64,000 bases of DNA from Steinernema hermaphroditum (lineage: Eukaryota > Nematoda > Chromadorea > Rhabditida > Steinernematidae). Below the pieces are notes generated by a model. It saw only the letters and a list, made by a program, of their open reading frames with translations, made no database searches and was not told the origin of the DNA. Below, piece by piece: positions 11,401 to 20,864 of the stretch. The stretch lies in assembly GCA_030435675.1 (NCBI GenBank), contig CM059621.1, forward strand, positions 15,624,001 through 15,688,000. Direction: 5' to 3'. The position numbers were made by a program, and so were the translations under genes. How positions within the stretch are numbered: position 1 is the first letter of the stretch; each line of letters starts with the position of its first letter.

Positions 11401-14400
11401 TCACGTTACCAGTAGATTGGCATTATGCTAAGTAATAGTCACTCGGAGGGGAGAGAACCGCAAGTAGAGAGCTTAAAGCTGAGAAAACAAATACAATATT
11501 AACATGGCAATTTATGGGGAATTAAGTGATGTTAGGAGCCTCAGACGGGCGATCCCTGGTCACGACTCTTCTCGCTGCTGACCAAAGTCAACTGGGAATC
11601 GCCGCTCGTATTCGACTTGATGGTCTCATCCTGGCTTGGTTGAGTGCAGAGCATGCCCTTCTTCATCTGCTTCTTCCTCATCTTCTTCAATTTCCTCTCG
11701 GGGTACTCGAATCCTTCCTCTTCGTCCGATCCCCAGACACTGAATCTATGGTTGGACACTGCTCAGGATGGTGGATTTACCTGTAGGGAGACTCGTAGAC
11801 CCGGAACATGACGCGAATGTCGTCCTGGGAGGTCATCAGAATCCAGATCTTCAATGGGAAGACAACGAAGAAAGTGACGAAGGCGATGTAATCCGATTCG
11901 GCGTGCACCCACTTCGTGAAGACGATAGTGCAATGGCGAACGCCCTCTTGATCGAAGAGAGTGGTGTTGGTGCCACAGAAGACAGGCGGAAGACAGTCCA
12001 GATTCTTGCCGACATCGCGCCACAGGTCGCACAGGTGCTCGTCAAAAACGGCGTCCACTTGCTCGTAGTTGTGGTGCATGTTGTGGACGGCGGTGAGGCG
12101 GAAGATCCAGGTCATGAAGAAGATGGCTTCCAGGCCCAGGAAGAAGAGCAAGATGAAGTAGTAGTAGATGATAAGCTTCCTGATGCCGGTGACCATGGCG
12201 AAGATTCCGAGCAGACCTGTCAGAAGCTGTAATGTTTGCGTTAGGATTAGCGTCCGGAAATGTTGGGGGAGTGGGTGTTCTGTTGTGGTGTTTCCGTGGG
12301 TAAGATTGAGTCCCAAGATGTACGTGCATCCTCTTTCCGTTCGAATGTTTCAAGTAGATCTCTGGCACCCGTCTGTTTACTCACCACCGTCCCGAAAAAC
12401 AAAAAACAAGTCCACGAAACATTCTTCAGTTAAGGCTAAAGGTCCTTGTCTACATTCCACACATATCCTGTTGTAATACTGTATCCAACCCAAACAAAGT
12501 ACCCCTCAAAGTACAATCTTGCTGGCGCAACCCCTTATCAACCACATCTTCCAGAATTGCCTTCTGGTCGATGGCCTATTTACCATTTTGGAACCTCCAT
12601 ATAAGTCTATGTTTATCATTTATCAAGCCACTGGTCACGTGATACTGTTCTTTAATTCAAAACACAGATGATACCGTACCATTGAAACACACTTTATGAA
12701 AGGCCCAGACGACAGGCTACAAAAAAACTGAGTGCAGCCATACTAAAGTGCAGCAAAAAATCGTAAATCTGGCAGAAAACGACTGTGTTTACGTGTGTGC
12801 GCCTTCTCTCCCACCCGGATCGTCACAGTTTTATCGTTCGCCACCCTGTCAGCTCACAACGCCAAATCAAAGAAGTAGAAATTGAACAAGCGCTGGGCGG
12901 AAGAACTGTTTGCTTTCGGGTAGTGCGAGCGGATTAGGAGTGTTTCTTGAAGATCAACGCGCGGGCGATTGATAGCGGAGTGAGGAAGTGAGAGGCGTCA
13001 ACTTTTCGTTGAGGCACTTTCCGTAGCACGGTTTAATTCGGTTTAAGAGTAGGATTCGTCGATCGAGCTTGATCTGACTCGACTGCAGTGCTTTCGGCTT
13101 ATGATTACTTCGCCATTGAAGTCGATGCCCCTTGGAAAGAAAGTTAGAAAGGAAAACTCATCGAATATCCAACCTAGGTTTAATCTGATTCTATCTGCAG
13201 CACCTCTATGTGCACCCTATGTCCCGTTCATGCTCACCCCATCCCCGGTGCAAGCCTCATCCCCTATCCTACCCTATTTTACCTCAGGTTATCATTATAA
13301 TTTCAAAAATTCGCAATTTTCTATGTAAGTGATCTTGCAATATGTGTGTAGAAGCCACTTAGGTAGATCATGGTACCTGATCCGATCCAATCTCCAGTGC
13401 ATTTGACTCATCCCTAGGGCGATACCATCCATTATCCCCATCAACGAAGCCTGACTCCGAACTTTTGGAATTTCAAAACTGTAGCCATATAGCCATCTTG
13501 GTGTACAAACCTGACACACGCCCGACACCATCATGATGAAGAACAACGGGTCCCAAAAGGTGATGTGGACGAGATGATTCCATTCGTTTGTCGAGAAGCG
13601 GATGATGAGCGAAACCAGCACACACTATAAACAGCGCATTGGTGGCTATTAATAAACCAACATGAACTTTAGTACCTCGCTGACGACGAGGGCAACGATT
13701 GCCATATAGATCCAAGCCACGTGACAACCCATCGTGGTAGAAGGTGCTTATGGCCGTTTGCGGATTTTGAACGTGAGAATAGTACACAAATTGGACATAT
13801 AAGGGGGCGCACGGGAGGGCGCCAAAACGAAGCTGCTACAGCAGAGACTGTCTGTACACCGTCACCAGCTGTCAGTCACTTTTGTGGGAGCTGCGCTCGG
13901 CAGCCAGCCGCCGGCCCCTAGATGAGGGGCGTGGCCGTCCCCTGGCGTTCTCTCGTCCTTCCCCCGCCTCGAGATGGGGCAAGTAGCCGATTTGTGAGTT
14001 GGGACACTTGATGGGCATATTGTTGAAATCGGAGACGTCATTAAAAGGCCTAATTAAATGAAGAACAGAGGAGCGATTTTCCAAAAAAAAAGACTTTAGG
14101 AAACAGATAGACTTTTGGGACATGAGGTATGAAGAATGAAACCTTCCAGAAACTTCCATGGAAGGTTTTCATTTCTAGAACATTCGATGTTTAGTCTAGG
14201 ACTACTGTAATGTTGTGAAGACGACGAAAGCTGAGTCTTTTCATGGGAACCCCTATCAGTTAATCCTTCAAAGAGGACCTCTTTTCGTGAGAACATTGCT
14301 TACTTCTGTAGGTGACCATATCAGAACACTTTTTATGGCTGTATATAATCTGTATACGACATTGCACCCTTAGCATCCACTTCCCCTACTGACCCTAAAC

Positions 14401-16490
14401 GCCGACGGCCTGAATGTTGCATAATCAAGTAGCTGTCTCCAGACGATTTTTCGGCGCCATTTGCATATGAAAAACGAAGCGCTCTGCACAGTGCTTCTCA
14501 CGAGATGGACATTGAGAGGCTCTATGACGAACTACTAGATGGGATACGTTTGTCCAGGGATGACAGATTTGACTCTGATTAGAGCTTGGAATCTGCTTCT
14601 AGGAATCCCTTTTATAGTATTGTCGTTTTGGGACATAAACACTTCCTGCACTTCCTTGCCATCAGCGAGGAAGAATGTTGCGTTCTGCACGTCTCTCCCG
14701 TAGATTCACAGAAAGAGGCCGCGCTCTTTCTTTTTACGATCTGGGAAAGAAAAGTAGAAAAGAAGGGAGAACAAAGGTGGAAGACGCTCTTTTTGCGATA
14801 TGATCTAGTCTAATGGCTTAGCGCCATACGTCATACGATATTTCAGCTTCAGTGTTTTCAATGGTGATTCAGAGAACCTTGTGCACCTTCAGTCTTCATC
14901 CTCTCTGAGCCGGCGCCAAATTGTATCACTTTTGGTCAGACCCTCACCTTCTTCCCCTCCAACCTTGCGTCCAGACAGTGATTCCGCAAAGTCATGAATA
15001 AGCGCTGAGTAATGGAGTTGACACAACTTCGATGACCTGACCTGGGAAAGGGATGAGTGTTCGGTGGATGCAAATTTGATGACAAATAAGAATGAACCGA
15101 CTGACCACGAAAGTACACGGTTACGGTATACAAAAGAATCCGTTCCTTTCCGCTGCACTACCTTTTGAGATTTTCCCGCGACAGATCTTATCTTCTTCCG
15201 GCGTATTTCATAATGTTTTGAATAATAGCCAGTGGAGGAATTAGTCTCCGCAACGGTCCCCTCGGCCGACGCCGCCGTCGCCACAACAGCTTTGGCGCGC
15301 AATCGATCGATCGGCATTTGGAGAGAAGGAATCGGCCCTAACGGAGGGAGAAGAAGCGAGATCGTGAGCGGGGATTTAGCACCGTTTTGGAATGGCCGCT
15401 CAAAAAACGGACTAATCAGTTTGTTTGGACAACGACCGGGAGTAAACAGTTCGCAGTCGAAGCACTAATGGACAAACAAACTAACCGGACGATGATGATC
15501 AGAGTCACAGATCTCGCTGATTCCAGGATGATGGCGGTTCCTACCCTGGCCTCATGCGCACCAGATGTGGAGGCGTTGCGCGGAATCATGCCGACGCTCT
15601 GACCAGATTAGGCTGTGAGACGACGCTGATTTCGGCTATCGGAAATGATTCCTATGGAGAGACTCTTCTGAGCATGTGCTCTCATATGGTAAATTCAGGA
15701 ATCGTTATATGATTTTGAGAGTTTTAAGGATATGTCCCACGTGCTGAGAGTTAGCGGTGTGCAGACGGCGACTTATCTGTCGGTTGCTCTGAAAGGCAAT
15801 GTGCTTTACGGCATTACAGCCATTGAGCCGATGATATCGAAGTTGACTCCAGATGTGGTAACACCTTGTTTTGAGCCCTAAAACGATGTCCTTCCCCTCT
15901 ATAGATCACATCAAAAGAGGACCTAATCGCCTCATCGGATGCTATCGTGGTCGATGGGAACCTCACCGTTGAATCCCTCCAGGTTGCCGTCTCCTTGGCC
16001 CACAGGCACGGAAAATTCATCTGGTTCGACCCGGCCGACCAATCGAAAGTTTTCAAAGTCTTCGAGTCCAACAGCTTCAACAAGATAAACGCGATTTCTC
16101 CCAATGCCAATGAGTTCTTGAAGTTCCTAAATCTCCACGACGGTAGGAAGTTCATCTTTTCGAAGGAATAGCGCGAATTTCTTTCCAGGACCCTTCCCCA
16201 CAGCTCTAACCACTATCACCGAAACGAAGGGGCCTGACGGAGTCACTTGGTGGCACAGAAACGGGAAGGAGTTCGAAAAAGTCGAGAAGAGTTCTCCCAT
16301 AGATCCTACGAAGGTTGTTTCCGTGTCAGGAGCGGGCGACTGCCTCAACTCGGGTTATTTGGCCGCTTTTCTTTCGGGTTTTCCCGCTGAAAGGTGCCAT
16401 GAAGTAGCTGATGCCTGTGCCAGGTTCAGTCTTCAGTCACTTGATTCGGTTCCAGCCAGCATCACCTCCGCTTGCTTGTGTGATGCTTGA
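8428..16490 (+). CDS. fused pseudouridine-5'-phosphate glycosidase / pfkB-family (pseudouridine) kinase, 628 aa
   Basis: Exons: 8428-8558, 8788-9077, 9123-9356, 9527-9736, 9786-9922, 9979-10032, 15527-15688, 15729-15857, 15905-16142, 16189-16490, all in phase. The N-terminal ~300 residues are PsuG-like: [58 protein letters not shown] (the Lys here matches the PsuG active-site lysine region) and [19 protein letters not shown] Lys/Glu-rich linker leads to a ribokinase/pfkB domain: [24 protein letters not shown], and the signature [11 protein letters not shown] with the catalytic Asp. The fusion would phosphorylate pseudouridine and split ΨMP to uracil and ribose-5-phosphate, a route known from bacteria and some eukaryotes. 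Intron 6 is 5.5 kb and contains a large inverted repeat and an antisense gene; the coding frame resumes cleanly after it. Confidence 0.92.
10066..11216 (+). repeat. left arm of the large inverted repeat
   Basis: This is the near-identical reverse complement of 14338-15488. It includes a GC-rich outer part and open frames present identically in both arms, with no recognisable protein. The high identity implies a recent duplication or gene conversion between the arms. Confidence 0.85.
11541..13732 (-). CDS. tetraspanin-like four-helix membrane protein, 271 aa, nested antisense in an intron
   Basis: Exons: 13732-13676, 13624-13511, 12226-11781, 11739-11541, in phase. There are four hydrophobic segments: residues ~5-27; ~38-70 ([18 protein letters not shown] into [14 protein letters not shown]); ~76-100 ([20 protein letters not shown]); and ~170-195 ([19 protein letters not shown]). 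Between helices 3 and 4 lies a ~70-residue loop with cysteines ([24 protein letters not shown]) and the sequon NTT. The C-terminal tail is charged ([13 protein letters not shown]) and Ser-rich. The topology fits a tetraspanin-like protein, but the CCG signature is absent, so the family call is tentative. It lies entirely within intron 6 of the pseudouridine gene, on the opposite strand, in the loop of the inverted repeat. The first intron is only 51 bases; the second is 1.3 kb. Confidence 0.72.
14338..15488 (-). repeat. right arm of the large inverted repeat
   Basis: This is the partner of 10066-11216. Transcribed across intron 6, the two arms can pair as one long duplex with a 3.1-kb loop. 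Confidence 0.85.
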
Positions 16491-16744
16491 ACTGTGTCTC
16501 AAGATATAAATCTCTACTGTGAACTGAATAGACCCACATTCAATTAACCTGTTGGCTTGATTATCGCTGGAATATTCACCGTTTCTATTCAATATCTCAC
16601 CGGAATATTCGAGACTTTTCTATTCTTCCAAACTTCAGCGCACTTTCAATGCGCAATATGCACTTTTTCAAGCAAAAATTCAAGTGATAACATCTGCGAG
16701 ACAGTCGCGCAAAACGTTGAATGCAAAATCGCGACCAAAACATG

Positions 16745-17795
16745 ACCAAAACACTTGTGCAAAGTGAAAGGGGAAAAGTGCAGTTTGCACAAAGCATCAC
16801 TTTGCACAATAAAGTTTGCACAAAGCATCAGTTTGCACAAATGATCAGTTTGCACAAAGCATTACTTTTTACAAAAACGCCAGTTTCAATCAAAAATTGA
16901 ATCACTATGAATGTAAATAGTCCAGAGTCTAATTTAATGTGCTTTTAACATGTGTATTCCCAAAGGATTGAGTTCACCACTTGTCTCTGTCTTCCCTGGA
17001 CTAGTCATACCACACCCCTCCAGTGATATTGTTGCAAAAATACTAGGCCTTCTTCCCTCGAGGCCATACTTGTAGCAAGTACTCCTGAACGTCCACAACA
17101 TGCCTTACGGTAGTGTAACTTGGAACTTCAACAACCTTCAAGTACGCACCAAACGAGGCAAAGGTGATCTATCGGATTTTTGGAACCGCACCACGAACCA
17201 CGCAGAATCTTACCATAGCGCCCAGCGTCACCATTACAGGAATACGAAAATGCCGCTAGGACAGTGGCTGCAAACTTTCCAACAAGTCCATCACGAGGAG
17301 GAAACCCGGATACGCGATGTTCTGGCGCTCCGTGCCGATCCCCGCCCTAGGAATCCTTCAGCCATCAACAACGACTTGAAGCTCGCCGAGGCTCGCGACA
17401 GACTGGAAGAAGTTTTACCCAACAATGCAGACCCAATGGTGCTCTGGGAATTCATGCAGAAGTACCTCACCAGAGTGGGAGCCATTATGGGATACGCCGC
17501 CCTAGAAGACGCTGACTTTGACGTCTCTTCCTTGGATGCATCACCATCTTCATCAAGTCAGTGATTCCTATTACTATTCAGAATTGTTCCATTATATTCC
17601 AGGATAAACTATAAAATGGATCATACCGTCGTAGAAAAAATCTGGAATTTGCAAACACTACCGCGGAAATTTTGAAATTTTTCGAAATTTAAATTCAAAA
17701 AAGCGATGCTATTTCATTGTGCAAACTGATCATTTTTTTTTGTGCAAACTGATCATTTGTGCAAACTGAGAGTGTGTCAAGTGAAAGTGCATTGA
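16745..17795. mobile_element. degenerate MULE-like DNA transposon
   Basis: The core is the open frame at 17100-17564. It is bounded by clusters of AGTTTGCACAAA on the left (16770-16865) and its reverse complement on the right (17718-17770), with GATCAGTTTGCACAAA shared by both. The repeated, inverted terminal clusters fit a long-TIR element of the Mutator-like group. Exact ends and target duplication could not be set. Confidence 0.55.
17100..17564 (+). pseudogene. MULE-type transposase C-terminal fragment
   Basis: A 154-residue open frame contains FWNRTTNHAESYHSAQRHH followed by an amphipathic stretch ending QQVHHEEETRIRDVLALR. The WNRT-N-E-H pattern is what follows the catalytic domain in Mutator-like transposases of invertebrate genomes. 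The catalytic DDE part is missing, so this is a remnant, or a domesticated piece, rather than an active transposase. It is flanked by inverted repeat clusters. Confidence 0.5.
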
Positions 17796-18139
17796 ATATA
17801 ACGGAAATCTCGCTTTTCCCTCCACATCGGTTCGACGTTTGGAAGCGCGCCGAATTTTTTCGTTGTGGGAGCTTTGCTTGCGCAGCAAGCGAACCTCAAT
17901 CAAAACACTGGGCACAACACGACCGGAATTGAATCTGCAGGATGGCCATGTGGATCAGTGCGAACACTGCCAGACCGCTCCGTGGATTGCATTTCGCGCA
18001 TATAACCTGATCTGCTTACGTGCCAAATGCAAAACCCGAAACGCCCTTTGCCGTCTCTAGACATGTTCACGTCTCGCTTGGTCCCGATCCCCAGTCTTTC
18101 CGAACCTCGCCGGCTCGCATTTGCTGCGATCTCAGAGCC

Positions 18140-18884
18140 ATGGAGCAGTCGTTCTGGAGTCTTAGTTCAAACGGAACCTCCGAAGGCGCGGAGAACGAGC
18201 CAATTACCACTTCCGATCCGTTGTTAACGCCTTCGAAGCAAGAAGTAGCTGGGCTCATATTTCATGCGGTCGACCGATGCTTGGATCAGCAAATGCCAGC
18301 GATTCTGTTGCTCTTGGCTGACTTTGCAACGATGTTCAAGCGGCGGAGAATCCAACTCGGTGAGTTTCAGTTGTGAATGGGTAGTAATCGGCTTTTCTAG
18401 GGATTTCACAGAATCGTGTCGGTCAGATAATGAAGCAATTCGCGGCAAGCATCGGCGGCACTCGCTACGAGAATCGGGGTCTTTCGCAGACGTACGTCTC
18501 CAACTTCGAAGAACTCCGCATGACGCCTCTCTCGATGATCAAACTGTTACCGCTGTTTCAACGTATCATGCAAGCAATGTTGACTGAGGAGTATCAGGTG
18601 AATCTCTGTCATTCCCGACTGAAAAATTGAATGGAGCGATATTTCAGACGCTTTTTCCCGAGTCCCTGCAGCTGTCCTGTGAGTTTGACGTCAACGAACT
18701 GTTTTTCTGGGAGAATCGCGCGGAAATACTCTTCATGGAAGCTAGCAATCATTGCCTGCCGGAGTCCACCGTACACAGCTGGATTTATGCCGTTCGATCA
18801 CCGCTAACGCCAAAGCCACAGCAGCCCCGCGATCAGAGTCATTATTTTCTTCGGCCTGACTCTGCGTGGTCCCCATTTCGTTGA
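18140..18884 (+). CDS. POU-specific-domain protein with decayed homeodomain, 217 aa
   Basis: Exons 18140-18359, 18401-18597, 18648-18884, in phase. After a Ser/Thr-rich N-terminus comes a POU-specific domain (~residues 55-132): LADFATMFKRRRIQLGISQ..VGQIM, then LSQTYVSNFEELRMTPLSM and IKLLPLFQRIMQ, matching the helix pattern of POU proteins. The region where the POU homeodomain should be reads ENRAEILFMEASN..LPESTVHSWIYAVRS. It keeps the spacing and the helix-3 Trp, but WFCNRR has become WIYAVR, so the DNA-contacting Asn51 is lost, and the basic N-terminal arm is absent. DNA binding through the homeodomain is therefore doubtful. POU factors are nuclear regulators. The start at 18140 is chosen because TCTCAG lies just upstream; the frame stays open above it. 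Confidence 0.7.
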
Positions 18885-19528
18885 CCTCTTTTTTATATTT
18901 TTACTGATTGTTGAGTTTCCCGGAACGAAAAGCTTTCGCGCAAATAAAATCGCTACGATTCGTGCTTCTCATGTGACCTGTGGATGATTCACCGTCGCGG
19001 AGCTGGCGACGTCGTTTCGCAATTGCAGGAAGGTGTGGCTGTTCTTGCAGGGAAGAGGGGACGTCGACGCGCGGACGACGAACGACAAACCCGCTTCGTC
19101 GTGATCTGTTTGAGAATGCATGGATTGCGTGCGTTGGTGGAGCGGCTGGTGTATTTTGATGGACGAATTTCGACGCTCTTTACGACTTATCCCAACTGAG
19201 ATAGACACGTGAGTCAGATTTGATGAAGCGAGCATAGTTTTTCAGAATCGAACTGTTGAATCAGAGGTTTTCGCCCCATTCTTTTGTTGAATTCCGGCCT
19301 CTTTTGAAAAGTCTTTCTAATGATCTCCTGCCGTTAGGTCTTATCCACTGATTAGCCTTCTCTTGTTTGTAGCCACTTCAGGAAATTGCTTTTTTTTGTT
19401 AGTCTTATGGCCTGGAGAAGCGTTTATCATCTCAGAATGATTAATTGCTGGAAGTGCTTGATTGACTTCAGCGGATTAAACGTCTTGGAAATACGGCTAG
19501 TTTAGTTTTCGGCGGAGCGTCGTCGTGG
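18885..19528 (+). other. region downstream of the POU-like gene, no gene recognised
   Basis: AATAAA occurs shortly after the stop (near 18943) and could end the transcript. An open stretch at 18984-19199 (71 codons) is fairly GC-rich and basic but has no domain I recognise. I see no clear splice partners for it. Confidence 0.35.
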
Positions 19529-19549
19529 CTCGCTTCCAGTGATGCCGAA

Positions 19550-19755
19550 CGAGTCCGAAATCCCATCGAGTCCGAGTCCGAGTCCGGACTCGTTTCGAAT
19601 TTCCAAACGAGTCCGAGTCCGGACTCGATGCCCAAAAACCCATCGAGTCCGGGTCCGAGTCCGGACTCGTTTCGGATTTCCAAACGAGTCCGAGTCCGAG
19701 TCCGGACTCGAAAAAATTCGCCGGACTCGTCGAGTCTCGAGTCCTAAACGAGTCC
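19550..19755 (+). repeat. GAGTCC hexamer array, left subterminal of hAT
   Basis: Runs of two to three GAGTCC units face their reverse complement through CGAGTCCGGACTCG palindromes, separated by short spacers such as TTTCGAATTTCCAAA. The same organisation recurs at 20575-20848. Confidence 0.85.
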
Positions 19756-20025
19756 GAATATCGGATTTCGGCGGGAGAGCTAAAAAGTGATAATGTTCTG
19801 GTCTCGCTTCCTCAGTTTTATATAAATCAACAATGAGTAACAACAACAAAAACGGGTAAAAAGTATCAACAGTTGGATAAGAACTTAAAGTTCATGATTA
19901 AGAACGTTCTAAGTGCAGAGCTGGATGTTTTGTCTTAAGGTGCTTCCTCATGGAACTGCTTACTCGCCCTGATAACTCCAATTTGCAAGCTCTAAAACTC
20001 TTGTTCACTTTTGCTCAAGGTGGCT

Positions 20026-20405
20026 GAAACTTACTTGCATCGTACGCCTTTTTCAACTTGCTCGAAGAACTGCCAGACCGATTCCGTTCTCCGGTCCTTC
20101 CGTTTCTGACTACCAACAGCAATAAATACCGGGACGGTAACATTGTTTTCTGTTGGTGTCGACGTAGAAATTGGGGTGCGACATTGTGAAGCAATATGAG
20201 ATCGCAAAATAAATCTGTATAAATCTGTCGACGTAGAGTCCGACGTAAAATCCGGCGTAGAATCCGGCTCTTTCTCCGACGTAGAGTCGGGCTCTTCTTC
20301 ACGACTGCCGGGTGAGGCATCAGCAAGTCCATCCATTATTACAGGACAGCAAATATTAAAATTGAAAGTTTCAGTATTTTTTGAAAGTACGTTCAACTCA
20401 ATCAA
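20026..20405 (-). pseudogene. BED-finger-like transposase N-terminal fragment in the hAT element
   Basis: This minus-strand frame carries a low-complexity stretch of repeated DST and EPDST units, then TESVWQFFEQVEKGVRC, which resembles the start of a BED zinc finger, where aromatic residues precede the first Cys pair. It ends at a possible donor (AAGTAAGT). No catalytic domain follows inside the element, so it is a remnant. Confidence 0.45.
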
Positions 20406-20574
20406 AAATTACGGAAGGATTCATTCAAAAATTACGGGCGGACTGCTGGAATTGAGTGGAGTCGGCGCAAGAAAACTTGGAAATGATACGCAGCAAACAA
20501 TAGCTGCAGAACCCATACGAAAGAGCGCGAAAAAAGTTCACCGTAATCAACCGTCACAAATGAAAGTGACGCGC

Positions 20575-20848
20575 GCCGGGACTCGTTTGCGGACTCGAGT
20601 CCGGACTCGTTTGGACTCGAGTCTCGAGTCCGGACTCGATGCTCGAAAAGCCATCGAGTCCGAGTCCGAGTCCGGACTCGTTTGGAATTTTGAAACGAGT
20701 CCGAGTCCGAGTCCGGACTCGATGGCAATTTTCAAACGAGTCCGAGTCCGAGTCCGGACTCGATGCCCAAAAACCCATCGAGTCCGAGTCCGAGTCTCGA
20801 GTCTCGAGTCCGGACCAACGAGTCCGGACTCGTTTTCGGACTCGTCGG
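20575..20848 (-). repeat. GAGTCC hexamer array, right subterminal of hAT
   Basis: This is the counterpart of the array at 19550-19755, with the same hexamer, the same palindromes and the shared spacer GATGCCCAAAAACCCATCGA. Confidence 0.85.
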
Positions 20849-20864
20849 CATCACTGCTCGCTTC

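Larger units (their letters stand above)
10066..15488. mobile_element. 5.4-kb structure bounded by ~1.15-kb inverted repeats inside an intron
   Basis: The left arm is ~10066-11216 and the right arm ~14338-15488, in opposite orientation. Inside the arms, open frames of 142 and 75 codons are identical in the two copies; only the outer ~100 bases differ by small changes, and weaker similarity continues inward to ~11310/14240. The ends read CCGGTTAGTTTGTTTG. The unique 3.1-kb middle contains a four-exon tetraspanin-like gene. The structure begins 33 bases after the donor and ends 38 bases before the acceptor of the host intron, so without it the intron would be a normal ~70 bases. No clear target duplication was found, so its origin as one insertion is inferred. 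Confidence 0.75.
19537..20856. mobile_element. hAT-type transposon with 8-bp target duplication
   Basis: The ends are inverted (CAGTGATGCCGA at left, TCGGCATCACTG at right) and flanked by the exact 8-bp duplication CTCGCTTC at 19529-19536 and 20857-20864. The length is 1320 bp. Subterminal zones at 19550-19755 and 20575-20848 are built of GAGTCC hexamers meeting in CGAGTCCGGACTCG palindromes. The CAGTG-type end and 8-bp duplication are hAT hallmarks. The internal coding part is truncated. Confidence 0.85.

Noticed and set aside
14889..15317. 142-codon open frame duplicated in the left arm
   Set aside because: Same reason: the duplication is of the DNA, and the protein looks random and basic.
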